A stretch of DNA of 64,000 bases from Diphasiastrum complanatum (GCA_029204225.1 CM055102.1:37564585-37628584); one strand, 5' to 3'; numbered from the stretch's first letter, positions 25,701-34,006 are shown. Numbers and translations: made by a program. The notes: generated by a model not told the origin, from the sequence alone.

Positions 25701-28700
25701 ATCAACTAGTTAGTTAGTCTCCGTAGTTGCTATTCGTTTCAACTGGGCGTGAAGCCCGTTAAGCTGCCAGCTGGCAGCGCGAAAGATTTCTCTTCGTTTG
25801 TTTCGTTCTTTTCATTTCTTCTTGTAGTTTTCGTTTTGCGTCCATTTTGCGGTTTGCGGTCCTGGAGGTGTGTTTACGATTCGCGATTGATTCGCGAATC
25901 GTTCGTGCTTCGAGTCAAGGGACATTGACTTTCGCGAATTGTTCTCGTTCGACCTTCGTGTCTTGTTCGTGCTGCGACAAAGTTGTAGGAGTTCACCATT
26001 TCTGACACCTTCCACACCCACTGAGGAGATATTGACACATTTTTGCCCACCACACACTTGCTGGTTTTTCGAGCATTCCAGTTGCCCTACTTCCTGCCAT
26101 ATTTGGAGCCACTTTGTTAATTTTTTCACATACTTACTTCCAGCACCCACTGTTGAGGAGGTTACAACACTTTTTGGCTTTAGCGTCATTGTCTATCGCT
26201 TGCTGGATTATTTCTGCTACACTTGAGAACCCTTCTTCCTTACCTGGTGTGCTCGAGTTGGTGGACATTTTGGCAGCTTCATCACTACCTATCAAATGTT
26301 GAATTTTCTATCATATTTAATTAGCATTCGTGCCTCTTTTACAATAACTTTTCGGACATTTTTGTGCCAGTTTCCCTTCTCTCTATTTGAGTGCTTGCTT
26401 TTCTTTGAGCATAGTTGGGGTTGAGGACAAGAGCTCTGGTATTTCGCTCTTTGATTACTCTTCCCACTTATAGTCTTCAAAGATGGTTCGTGGTGCTCCT
26501 TCTAGTGGTGATGACGTCCATGAGACTTTTCAAAGGCTTTTCCAACAAATCTTACCACCACAACTTGATGCTTTGCGTAGTTCACAAGATGGCCTTGCAC
26601 ATCAATCACTCTCTTTTATAGATCGTGATGTCTCCTAAACCTTGGTTGGCATCGACTCTCAACAGGATTACCAGCTTGTGTCTGTTGGTGAGCAATTCAT
26701 GCAGAGCCTTCCAAAGGCTCATTGTAATTTGTGCAGCAATCATATGTGTTCCTGCAGTTTAGGATGCTCTTGCTCTACCTATTGGCACTTCAACTGGGTC
26801 ACCACCTCATGTGACTTCTAAACTTTTACAACAGTTTCAGCATGTATTTGATGAGCCAACCACACTACCACCATTGCACGATGTTAACCACCGTATTGAC
26901 CTTCTCCCTGGCGCTTCTTCTCCTTCTCGTGCTTCCTATCGTGTGTCTAAATCTAAACGAGATGAAGTCCAACGTCAATTCTATGACCTTTCATCCCAAG
27001 GCCTAGTTGTTCCTAGTCATAGCCTTGTTGATGCTCCTATTTTACTTATGAACAAAAAAGATGGTCCCAAGCGTCTTTGCATAAATTATTGTGCCTTAAA
27101 TGAGGTTACTATTCGTAATCAGTACCATATAACGCATATGGATGACTTTTATTACCAACTTGGTAAAGCCAAAAAAAATTCCAAAATTGATCTCAACTCT
27201 AGCTACCATCAAATTTGCATGCATCCTTCTGATGAATATAGGACTACCTTTAATACTCACCTTGGCCTTTGAGTTTAAAGTCCTCCCCTGTGGTGTCACT
27301 AATGGCATGCCTACCTTTCAGAATGTCATGAATAATATCACACAACCTCTTCTTGGCCTCTGCGTCCTTGTGTATATTGATGACATTCTGTTTACAGCAT
27401 TACTCTATTTGAGCATGTCTTCCTTTTGACCACTCTTTTTTTGCCTCATTGTGGCTCATCAGCTATATGCCAAATGGTCCAAGTGCCCTTTTATTGTTTC
27501 TAAAATTAAGTTTCTAGGATTCCTCATTATTGATAGCCATGTTCGTCTTGATCCTCGTAAGTTCAAAGTCATCCTTGCTTAGCCAACTCCCACTGATGTT
27601 CACCATGTACATATGTTTCTTAGTCTGGCTCTCCATTTGTGCAAACCTATTCCTCTTTCCGCCACATTGTCAGCCCCTCTCCATGACCTACTCAAGAAAG
27701 ATGCACTTTTTGATTGAAGTAACTGCCTTTGACTCTCCAAAACATTCTTTCACTACCACTCCTATCCTTTGCCCTCTTGTTTTTAATCAAAAAATTTCTT
27801 GTTGAGACGGATGCCAGCTCCATTGGTTTAGGTGCTATCTTACGCCAGGCTAGTTGTGCCATTGCCTATGAATCTTGCCGCTTTTGTTCCTATAAGCAAC
27901 TCTATTCCTCTCATGGAAAAAAAACTCCTTGCTATCATCTTTGCTCTTTAGAAGTAGCGTCATTACCTTTATCGTGTGCCTTTTGATATATACAATGATC
28001 ACCCATAAGGATCTTAGTGAAAGACAATATCGTTGGCTGCCAAGATCCTTCTAACATTCAATCTCCATATACAAGAAGAAGAAGAAGAAGAGGAGGGAGA
28101 GGGTTAGGCGCCCTCAAGGAGAGAAAAAGTACTAGCAATGCTTGAAAGGGAATGAATTACAAATGAACAATGAGTATATAAATAGGCCTTCCAAGGGCCT
28201 AGACTCTTCCAAACTCTAAGTTCTAGAACCTTCCAAACCCACTACTAATTATAGGGCACTCCCAAAAGTCAAGATAGGGTCCCTTAACATAATTAGACTT
28301 TACTTGGACCCACGAGTTACCATTAGACCAAAATTGGGTCCAACTTAACTAAAAACATCTTAACACGGTCTAAATAATAAACCTACTCCATGGTTACACA
28401 AGTCTCAACCTTTTGGGTCAAAGTAACCTATGGGAAACTAACATTATCATTTATTATTTTTAACACCCTCCTTAAATGATAATGTAAAAACATAACATGA
28501 CATGAAGTATGAAAAATTGCAACAAAAATGCAAGGTGTTGCATGCTGATGCGAAAAACAATGATGGAACACAAATTGCAAATATCAATCAGGCTCTGGAA
28601 CGAAACGAAACGAAACGAAGCGAAACTAGGCGAAGCGAAGCGAAGCGAAGCGAAGCGAAGCGAAACTTGAGCGAGTTCTGATATTGACATTGCTGAAGCA

Positions 28701-31700
28701 AAATCAAATTAATCGCGAACAAAAACAATTCGGATGGATTTCAAATATGATTGCTGGTCACTGCCTGCTATATCATTCCTACAAACCTCTAGAAAGTTTT
28801 CTTTCGCGAACATTTCGCATTCGTGTCTTTTCGTCAGGATGTTCGCGAACATTTTTGCTTCGTGTCTTTTCGTCAAACTGAGAGCTGAAAGCTAGCAAAA
28901 TTTTGGTAATAGAAACGTTTTGTTTCTTCACATGCTGCCCAAAACTCCATGTAGCCCAAAAAGAAAAGATGTAGCTTGCTGTCCAGGCTTAATGCCACCA
29001 AAAAAAAACTTTAGCTTGAAGTAGTCGAAAACTCAGCCCCAATCATGCCCGATGTAGAAGAGATGTAGAATACGAAGTGCGGTAGCATCAAGTCGAAGAG
29101 TGAAGACAAGCATGCTCCATCCAAAGTAGGTAACCAAAAAACCAGCCACAAGCCGAAATATGGATTTGCAATCCATCAATGGTTCCCACATGATTCCATA
29201 AGTCTTAAAGAAGAGTATGATACTCTTTTACCATCACATCCTCCCGAATCTTACTATCAATGATCTGTTCACCAACACTAGGTAAGGCAACACCGTCATC
29301 ATAAGAAGTAAGCATCAAAACAGGAAAATCAGCATAAGGTACTAACTTTGGTGAGGCACGTGTGTTCCCTCCAAGGTAAAAAGATGCTTTGCTATCCGGC
29401 AAAGACTCGGACAGCCAACAAGAGGCTGTAGCAGGCTGTCCAACAGCCACAAAATCACCAACACTTTGCTGTCCAAAGTGTTCCAAATGTGGACCTTGCT
29501 GTCCAAAAACCTTCCGCAGGCCGTTCCCGATGCATAATAAGATCTCACGATGTAACATAGGCTGAAAAATGGTCAATAAACCATGGCTGAATCTGCTGTC
29601 CACCATCTTCAAGAAAAAAACCAACAGCTTGCCACTTTGAACACCCAAAATATCCAACAACACGCCACTTTGAACCAATGTACTAATTGACATGATTTTT
29701 TCCCCTCCTCCATTAGTACAAAATGGCTTCAAAGAATGCTTGATTTCAGCCTTTTCCAAAACATTAACTTAAGAAGCTTGCTCATAAAGTTCTTCATTAA
29801 TGCATCCATCATTTGCAACAAATGGCTCAAGAGAAAAAGAATGCTCTACCATACCAACATTCGAATGCAAACTTGTACTTGTAGAAAGACAATGATCAAA
29901 CTTTGCATGCCTTTGCTCTTCTACCTTCAAAGAGGATGAAGTAGAGAGGAGAAAGCATGATGATGAATCCTTTACTTGGTACATCTTTAAAAGTGTTTTT
30001 CAAGCACTTTTAGAGGTCTTGCAAAATCTCAAATGATATAAGATAGATCTTGTTACCAATAAATCAATGAAAGAGCATGTGATCGGATCACCACAAAAAA
30101 TTAGCGCCTTCTTCCACACCTGGAAACAAGCAAAAAGAAGCGGATTTTCACTTTGTAAAATCAGCAAGGGTGCTGATTTTTCAGCCAAATCAGAAGATAA
30201 AAATTGCTTGTAAATGGGCGCCCTCCTACGAAGGAGCAAATCTGAAAAATAGGGCAGCAGCGGACCAACGGAAGTAGGATAAACCTACACGGATGTGGGT
30301 GACCTAAAGGCAGCCCCGAAGAAAATAATTAATGGCGTCTTCTTGCAACCTGAAAAATCAACAAACAACCAACTAATTTTTGGGCGCCCATAATCCTATT
30401 ATCTCCTTTGATGTGTGGCGCCCTCCTGCAAAACAGAAAAGAGTCAAAACTGAACGGATCTTCACTCCAAAAAATCAGCAAAGGTGCTGATTTTTTGTGA
30501 TCCCTAAGGGAAGACGATCTCTTTTGGTAGGGCGCCCTAAATCAAGCATAGAAGATCCATGGCTCTGATACGATGTAGGAAATCAAAGTGCCAAGATCCT
30601 TCTAACATTCAATCTCCATATACAAGAAGAAGAAGAAGAAGAAGAGGCAGAGGGTTAGGCGCCCTCAAGGAGAGAGAAAGTAGTAGCAATGCTTGAAAGG
30701 GAATGAATTACAAATGAACAATGAGTAAATATAAATAGGCCTTCCAAGGGCCTAGACTCTTCCAAACTCTAAGTTCTAGAACCTTCCAAACCCACTATTG
30801 ATTATAGGGCACTCCCAAAAGTCAAGATAGGGTCCCTTAACATAATTAGACTTTACTTGGACCCACGAGTTACCACTAGACCAAAATTGGGTCCAACTTA
30901 ACTAAAACTATCTTAACACGGTCTAAATAATAAACCTACTCCATGGTTACACAAGTCTCAACCTTTTGGGTCAAAGTAACCTATGGGAAACTAACATTAT
31001 CATTTATTATTTCTAACAGATCTTAGTGAAAGACAATATCGTTGGCTGCATTTTTGGCATTCCTTTCAATTTAATATCCATTATTGACCTAGACGTTCTA
31101 ATGTCATTGCTGATGGTTTGTCTCACTTATCTATAATCTTGTCACTTTTGCTCCTATTTGGTTTGATCAATTGCCTCCTACCTATCCTAAATGATGTTTA
31201 TGCTTCATAGCCAATTCTTTCGTTGCACCATCATCAAGTCTATTCTGTTGATAACCACTGCCTCTAAAGTCCTATAGTCGCCTTAAAGACCACTTTTATG
31301 GCCTTATATCGAATCTAAGCTTCATACTCTTATCCGTTGGTGTACTTTTTGTACTCGCAATAGATACTCCCATACCAAGTCTCTAGTCTCCTCCAACAAT
31401 GACCCATTCCTCGTCGCTACTAGACTTATTCTTCCATGGACTTTATCCTTGGCCTTCTTTGCATGGTGGTGGTTGATAGGTTCTCAAAACAGGCTCTCTT
31501 TAATCCTGTTCGAAGCACTATTGCCACCGAGCAATGTGCCCTCTTATTTGTATCATTAGTTGCATGGGTTGCCCATGCCTAGGTCTTATCTTCACTTGGG
31601 ATAGTAAGTTTGCCTCTAGTTTTTGGACAAAGTTGATGAGTATTTGGGATATTCAGTTATTTATGAGCATTGCTTGCCACTCATCTGTTGATGGCCAATC

Positions 31701-33775
31701 AAAATCCTCCTTAATATTGTGTTTCTACATTAACACATTGAGGGGAACGTTTTTTGATGGGGGAGAGTTATGAACTCATCTTCAACTCACCATATTTTTA
31801 CATTTATCAGACTCTTTTACTCATTTGTTAGCCATTGGCCCTTTTTATTCATGTACAAGCCTAAAAAAAAAATTTACGCATTTATATTTAGGATTCCCTA
31901 CTTTAATTAGTGAAGTATTTGGAATGGTGGGGCCCTTTACGAGGGCTCACTATTTTCCCTCCAAATCATGCCTCCCTTGATTTTTGGATTCTACTTTTAG
32001 GGTTCCTCAAGGGAGTATAAATGGGCCTTCCTCACCCCCTTCTTTGGCTGGCATACTGCTAACTTCCAAGTGCAGTACTCATTGATAATCTATGAAGTTA
32101 AAGTATGTTAATAAGTACTTGTAGAATGATTGGAGTCTTTGGGTGAATTCCATATGCAGAAAAATATCAAAGTTCTAGAAGGTCAAAATGGATCCTAAAG
32201 ATTATAGGAGGACAGAGAACAAGTTGATTCACTCAAGTGTTGAACAACAAAGTATTGTAAATAAAATTTAAATGTACACCCCTTCGACCAATTTTTCTAA
32301 TTTGCAATAAATTTTCAAAAAGAACTTAGCTCAATGTACCATTTGTTTTTATAGGTGCAACTAGATGCAACAGTCCCAAAAATGTAGTTGATTCCAACTT
32401 TTGTCACCGAAAAATACAAAAGAGATCTCATTTACCGAAGTTGAAACTGGGATATTTTTTGAGAATGGTCAAGATATTTGATTCGGAAATTGACTACAAT
32501 TGTCCTCATAAATTTTGAAATTCTAAGATCCTAACATTCAGAGATCTCGACATCATTCGCCAATAAAGAACATCCCAACACTTGGGATATAGTCTTTACA
32601 AAGAGGGCTTTTCATGCTAGTAATTATCAAGACTTTTAGTAACTAATTTGATTTTTTGGTAAGAGGTTATATCACTGTTTTCAACATTAGGACTTGATTA
32701 TAGTTATGAACTAAATCACCGATTTTTGTATCAATGTAGCATAAATTGACAATACACGAGACATTCTAGCAAAAGAGTGGAAGCAACTCCCTATCCCCTT
32801 TTTCTGCCGCAGGCAGCAAGCTTAACAGTCATGGGGCCATCACAAGAAGAGGGACGAGAGTGCGGCGGGGTAAGGGACCAGAAATAGGTCACACCATGGC
32901 ACCTCATTATAAGCTAGAACTGTGGTGGACAGAAGATCGCTGGCAGTGTCCATTGTCACCTATTCGCAGCTCGGCACACCGTTCCCCATGACATTAGCCG
33001 TCATCAAATTGCAGATACCATTTACTTATCATCTGGATAACTATGTCTACTAGTTGACTGCATCAAAGAACTTGGTTGTAGACGGCAGAACAAAAGCAAC
33101 CGATCCCAACTTGGGAGCTTGAGAAGACAACAAGCCACATTTACCATATTAGACGTTAATCCCTTAGAAAAAGAAAGAGCAACATTTACCATATTAGAAA
33201 TTAATCCCTTAAAAAAAAGGAGCATGACATTACTCTGTATGCTAATCTCTATCATTTCCAGGACTCACAGATCTGTCATATAAATACGAGTAGCAGCAGC
33301 ACCAGTAAACATGTAAATCTGAATTCCACGCGCTTGACAAAAGATCCAGTCAAAGAGTAAATTACTTTTGGAGCAGATCCGGGTTGTTAAGTAGTCCAGA
33401 ACCAATGTAAATAGGGTAACTACGGTCTCCAAGCTGCACATCTACGGTGGTTGCTTCCTGCAGTGAGCAAGGAAGCGCCTCCTCCAGTACCTGTGAGGCA
33501 TTCATAACAATTCCCGTTCCCCAGGCCTTGGAATTGACACTGCTGCTCCTTTTACCATTTTTCCTGTCCATTACAACCACCTTATTTCTGGCGAATACAG
33601 ACTGAAGCAAGCGACTGGACATAAGCTTATTATATCGCTGAGCCGGCACTGATGAGACTGATGGTTCGTTTGAAAGAGATTGCACAGGAAGCAGCGCGGA
33701 ATGCCACGATTGATTAAGCCTACCACATGGCCCTGCCAGCGCCCGAACGGCTGCCATATCTATGCTCAATGCCAC
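8130..33775 (-). CDS. DHQS: 3-dehydroquinate synthase, plastidial (3' end beyond window)
   Basis: DHQS converts 3-deoxy-D-arabino-heptulosonate 7-phosphate to 3-dehydroquinate (EC 4.2.3.4), the second step of the shikimate pathway; it uses NAD+ and a divalent metal in the plastid stroma. Exons are 33775-33366, 14752-14602, 10591-10424, 8640-8414 and 8253-8130. All junctions have GT..AG and the phases join without a break into 360 codons. Residues 1 to about 100 look like a Ser/Arg-rich transit peptide. The catalytic fold then shows [17 protein letters not shown] (212-219), [16 protein letters not shown] (238-251), AEVIKYG (Glu293, predicted metal ligand) and GHTFGH (His356, predicted metal ligand). 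Plant enzymes are about 440 residues, so the C-terminal 80-90, with the HGEAVA region, are missing and probably lie past base 1. Introns are 18,613, 4,010, 1,783 and 160 bp. No lesion is seen in any exon. Confidence 0.95.
8414..8640 (-). CDS. DHQS: DHQS exon 4
   Basis: The acceptor is CCAATCAG|GTGGAT and the donor is GCACG|GTACTC. It encodes [24 protein letters not shown] and [18 protein letters not shown], including the predicted metal-ligand glutamate. Confidence 0.96.
9781..10086. mobile_element. MITE-like element with GGACGC/GCGTCC palindromic words around an A/T core
   Basis: GGACGC or its complement occurs eleven times in two GC-rich shoulders. The shoulders flank a core of long A and T runs (about 9885-10060). 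The left end contains CAGGGATGA, a start known from Ac-type hAT elements. The insert is flanked by TTCCAGCC (9773-9780) and TTCCAGCG (10087-10094), a 7-of-8 match expected for a hAT 8-bp target duplication. There is no coding sequence. It sits in DHQS intron 3. Superfamily placement is an inference; the right terminus (TTTCCTTAG) is a poor match to the left. Confidence 0.6.
10424..10591 (-). CDS. DHQS: DHQS exon 3
   Basis: The acceptor is ATGGCAG|GAGAC and the donor is GCTCAG|GTAGCT. Its 56 codons contain the signature [11 protein letters not shown] and [15 protein letters not shown], which contribute to NAD+ and substrate binding. Confidence 0.96.
10999..11084 (-). mobile_element. Short tRNA-derived SINE with 15-bp target duplication
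   Basis: An 86-bp segment lies between two perfect 15-bp direct repeats, TCTAGCATGTAATTG (10984-10998 and 11085-11099). On the minus strand it carries an A-box-like TGGCTCAACTTG (11072-11061) and a B-box-like GGTTCGAGCC (11028-11019), at tRNA-like spacing. The arms do not fold as a clean cloverleaf and no functional anticodon stem is apparent, so it is a retroposed tRNA-like unit rather than a tRNA gene. It lies in DHQS intron 2, antisense in the window and so sense with DHQS. Confidence 0.75.
11100..13686. other. DHQS intron 2, no gene seen
   Basis: Short ORFs here lack recognisable domains. 12180-13660 is rich in CAT/CACCA words and may be an old element, but nothing can be named. Confidence 0.5.
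13687..13762. repeat. Compound (CT)n-(CA)n microsatellite
   Basis: About 27 CT units are followed directly by about 11 CA units. It is in DHQS intron 2. Confidence 0.97.
13763..14601. other. Rest of DHQS intron 2
   Basis: AT-rich, with overlapping antisense ORFs at 14095-14481 that show no domain and no codon bias. No gene is called. Confidence 0.5.
14602..14752 (-). CDS. DHQS: DHQS exon 2
   Basis: The acceptor is GATCTAG|GCATG and the donor is ATATG|GTAAGC. It encodes [20 protein letters not shown] through PDGEEYKNM, the nucleotide-binding N-terminal domain. It is followed by a 4-kb intron. Confidence 0.95.
14929..15395 (+). repeat. Gypsy-1 5' LTR and primer-binding site
   Basis: The LTR runs from AGTTATGGAGTCATC to TTCATTACT, so its termini are AGT..ACT rather than the common TG..CA; this boundary is approximate. 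A TATA-like TATAAATAGG lies near 15189. The primer-binding site TGTTATCAGAGCAC follows, one mismatch from the usual TGGTATCAGAGC. Confidence 0.7.
16247..16567 (-). pseudogene. Gypsy-2 integrase C-terminal fragment
   Basis: It reads through [18 protein letters not shown], typical of the end of the plant Gypsy integrase core. It then gives [20 protein letters not shown], the start of the GPY/F-like C-terminal domain. It breaks at 16567 next to the hAT relic. Confidence 0.85.
17251..17523 (+). pseudogene. hAT transposase N-terminal BED-finger exon
   Basis: Ninety codons begin [12 protein letters not shown]. The finger is CNYC, then 13 residues, then HLLCLH, followed by the conserved Gly and a Cys-Pro. 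BED fingers bind the element ends. The exon is open, but the remaining transposase is riddled with stops, so no active protein is expected. Confidence 0.8.
17640..18510 (+). pseudogene. hAT transposase DUF659 core, degenerate
   Basis: Several frames are needed to follow it. Recognisable blocks are a Ser/Thr-rich linker (17640-17790), the [14 protein letters not shown] block, the PYAPHI-like and [14 protein letters not shown]-like region, [11 protein letters not shown]-like residues, and the NNAANCK/IDLLIED block. Stops at 17798, 17896 and others disable it. Confidence 0.75.
18704..19130 (-). pseudogene. Gypsy-2 RNase H fragment
   Basis: It reads [20 protein letters not shown], the end of the Gypsy RNase H domain (the usual RRWAL..L.EFDFEI.YIKGKEN). 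Upstream frames (to 19130) keep weak reverse transcriptase/RNase H similarity with stops. Confidence 0.75.
19776..20452 (+). other. Gypsy-1 leader segment
   Basis: Non-coding, T-rich DNA with repeated TTTGGC words. The same style continues after Copia-A at 26008, so this is one leader split by insertion. Confidence 0.55.
20453..21146 (-). repeat. Copia-A 3' LTR
   Basis: 694 bp. TTCGCGAA-type words recur. Compared with the other LTR it lacks about 89 bp, including GTTAAGCTGCCAGCTGGCAG, near 20982. Confidence 0.93.
21013..21989 (-). pseudogene. Copia-A reverse transcriptase end and RNase H
   Basis: The first part (21510-21989) has the connection domain and [20 protein letters not shown]. It continues to [10 protein letters not shown] of RNase H, then shifts frame. 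The second part (21013-21468) continues with [20 protein letters not shown] and [13 protein letters not shown]. The element's protein would degrade the RNA strand during reverse transcription. Confidence 0.9.
22025..22763 (-). pseudogene. Copia-A reverse transcriptase
   Basis: It contains [20 protein letters not shown] (near 22580-22520, in a shifted frame), then [33 protein letters not shown] and the catalytic FVDDSLMIG. The usual tyrosine before VDD is Phe here. At least one stop and one shift interrupt it near 22480-22495. Confidence 0.92.
22745..23736 (-). pseudogene. Copia-A integrase
   Basis: The core has [20 protein letters not shown] (first Asp), [10 protein letters not shown] (second Asp) and, after a TAG stop near 23398, [10 protein letters not shown] with the catalytic Glu. 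A second break near 23325 precedes [16 protein letters not shown] and the C-terminal region with [15 protein letters not shown], which ends in an Arg/Gln-rich tail. It is disabled by these lesions. Confidence 0.92.
23637..24056 (-). pseudogene. Copia-A GAG-pre-integrase segment
   Basis: It reads [20 protein letters not shown], then [14 protein letters not shown], then [11 protein letters not shown] (zinc-binding). It overlaps the integrase frame because of a shift near 23700. Confidence 0.88.
24077..25159 (-). pseudogene. Copia-A gag, zinc knuckle and protease
   Basis: Gag starts at Met 25159 ([15 protein letters not shown]). Two in-frame TAG stops (near 24878 and 24803) interrupt the capsid part. 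Then come two CX2CX4HX4C-type knuckles (one degenerate, with DHCHKPGH; one [14 protein letters not shown]) and the protease motif DSGATSH. The frame breaks near 24090. Confidence 0.9.
25225..26007 (-). repeat. Copia-A 5' LTR
   Basis: 783 bp, adjoining the primer-binding site at its low-coordinate end. It carries the 89-bp stretch missing from the partner LTR. Confidence 0.93.
26483..26638 (+). pseudogene. Gypsy-1 gag start
   Basis: An ATG begins [20 protein letters not shown] and runs about 51 codons to a TAA, and the rest of gag is lost. The position between leader and pol fits gag. Without the rest, the assignment rests on context. Confidence 0.5.
26811..27430 (+). pseudogene. Gypsy-1 reverse transcriptase
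   Basis: It opens with [17 protein letters not shown] and [20 protein letters not shown], the plant Gypsy protease-RT junction. It continues with [20 protein letters not shown] and [13 protein letters not shown]. After a frameshift near 27270 it gives [17 protein letters not shown] and VYIDDIL, with the catalytic YIDD. Confidence 0.92.
27729..28040 (+). pseudogene. Gypsy-1 RNase H, left part
   Basis: [14 protein letters not shown] marks the start of RNase H. The end, [13 protein letters not shown]-like, is cut by element C at 28040 and resumes at 31050 with [12 protein letters not shown] and [14 protein letters not shown]. Confidence 0.88.
28041..28465 (-). repeat. Element C 3' LTR, terminally truncated
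   Basis: 425 bp. On the plus strand it begins CAAGATCCTTCTAAC, whereas the partner begins TGTAGGAAATCAAAGTG before the same sequence, so the terminal 16 bases are absent. A GAA microsatellite and GAGTATATAAATAGG are shared with the partner. Confidence 0.92.
28595..28680. repeat. Pentameric CGAAA/CGAAG array
   Basis: About sixteen GAAAC/GAAGC pentamers in a row, with one break (CTAGG), lie inside element C. It gives a Ser/Phe/Arg repeat in translation that is not a protein feature. Confidence 0.9.
29205..29759 (-). other. Unrecognised 184-codon ORF in element C
   Basis: It is open from Met 29759 to a stop at 29205, on the element's sense strand. It is rich in Leu, Gly and Ser; the N-terminal half has hydrophobic runs ([22 protein letters not shown]) and the C-terminal part is acidic. 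No retroviral motif, zinc knuckle or known domain is recognised. It could be captured host sequence or chance; codon use gives no strong hint. Confidence 0.35.
30574..31018 (-). repeat. Element C 5' LTR
   Basis: 445 bp, complete, with TGTTAGAAATAA at the start and TTTCCTACA at the end on the minus strand. It shares ATAGGTTACTTTGACCC and GTGTAACCATGG with the LTR family at 2355 and 3652. Confidence 0.92.
31050..31765 (+). pseudogene. Gypsy-1 RNase H end and integrase remnants
   Basis: After element C the RNase H frame resumes ([20 protein letters not shown]). Downstream, scrambled frames keep RWCTFCTRN-like zinc-finger residues and [15 protein letters not shown]-like core residues with many stops. 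A purine tract precedes the 3' LTR at 31766. Confidence 0.7.
31766..32030 (+). repeat. Gypsy-1 3' LTR, truncated
   Basis: It matches the 5' LTR from AGTTATG through TCAAGGGAGTATAAAT, then loses similarity near 32030. The last third is missing. Confidence 0.75.
32031..33365. other. Proximal part of DHQS intron 1
   Basis: No gene is seen. A short direct duplication containing CATTTACCATATTAGA occurs at about 33136 and 33184. The segment next to exon 1 is the only part of intron 1 not clearly transposon-derived. Confidence 0.5.
33366..33775 (-). CDS. DHQS: DHQS exon 1 (transit peptide and start of catalytic domain)
   Basis: It begins at the ATG at 33775; a second Met is at codon 7. It encodes 136 codons plus two bases. 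The first 100 or so residues are Ser/Arg/Val-rich with few acids, as in chloroplast transit peptides. The enzyme proper starts near [20 protein letters not shown]. The donor is CAAAA|GTAATT, which leaves AA for a lysine completed in exon 2. Confidence 0.93.
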
Positions 33776-34006
33776 AAGATTCGAAGCGTTTCAAAAGTTC
33801 AGAGATGCAATTGAAGATCAGACATAAGATAATTTGCTATGCAGCAAGTGATTTTTTATACTGTGTCGATTTTTTCATGCATAATCAGAAAGAGTAAACT
33901 ATGCTTGCTTCCGATCCTCTCAGATAACGAAAGCTCGAGAGCTCGAGAGAGAAGATACATAGAGAGAAACATCATTCACTGTATGTGAAGTATAAATTAA
34001 TTTATA
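33776..34006 (-). promoter_or_regulatory. DHQS: DHQS 5' leader and TATA-like promoter element
   Basis: On the minus strand GTATAAATT (34006-33998) is a TATA-like box about 225 bases before the start codon. The leader between them has a CT-rich run with CTCTCGAGCTCTCGAGC, a common plant 5' UTR feature. The start site itself is inferred. Confidence 0.45.

Larger units (their letters stand above)
20453..26007 (-). mobile_element. Copia-A: near-complete Ty1/Copia retrotransposon
   Basis: The LTRs are 20453-21146 and 25225-26007. On the minus strand they start TGTCAGAAATGG and end CCGCGACA. The primer-binding site TGGTATCAGAGC lies at 25224-25213 and the purine tract AAGAGGGAG at 21155-21147. Flanks are CCTT on both sides. 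The LTRs are almost identical apart from an internal gap of about 89 bp in the left one, which suggests a fairly recent insertion. Domains run in Copia order on the minus strand: gag, zinc knuckle, protease, integrase, reverse transcriptase, RNase H. The coding region carries several stops and frameshifts, so this copy is not autonomous. Confidence 0.93.
28041..31018 (-). mobile_element. Element C: non-autonomous Copia-like LTR retrotransposon
   Basis: The 5' LTR is 30574-31018 and the 3' LTR is 28041-28465; on the minus strand they start TGTTA. The primer-binding site CGTATCAGAGCC lies just below 30574 and the purine tract AAGGAGGG at 28473-28466. The internal 2.1 kb has no gag or pol; it holds one 184-codon ORF of unknown nature, a CGAAG array and several GGCGCCC blocks. 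Flanks carry a 31-bp exact duplication (28010-28040 and 31019-31049), far longer than the 5 bp usual for Copia. The 3' LTR has also lost its last 16 bases. It must be mobilised by another element's proteins. Confidence 0.9.
14929..32030 (+). mobile_element. Gypsy-1: decayed Ty3/Gypsy element split by three later insertions
   Basis: The 5' LTR is 14929-15381 and the truncated 3' LTR is 31766 to about 32030. Both contain TTCATGTACAAGCCTAAA and TTCCTCAAGGGAGTATAAAT. The primer-binding site TGTTATCAGAGCAC (15382-15395) follows the 5' LTR, and a purine tract GATGGGGGAGAG precedes the 3' LTR. Its own parts, in order, are leader (15396-15412, 19776-20452, 26008-26482), a gag start (26483), reverse transcriptase, RNase H cut at 28040 and resumed at 31050, and a scrambled integrase. 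Insertions at 15413-19775, 20453-26007 and 28041-31018 account for over 12.5 kb. All of it lies in DHQS intron 1, antisense to the gene. LTR divergence and many stops indicate an old element. Confidence 0.85.

Noticed and set aside
29342-29548. Second ORF inside element C in another minus-strand frame
   Set aside because: Nested within the longer 184-codon ORF and without any motif.
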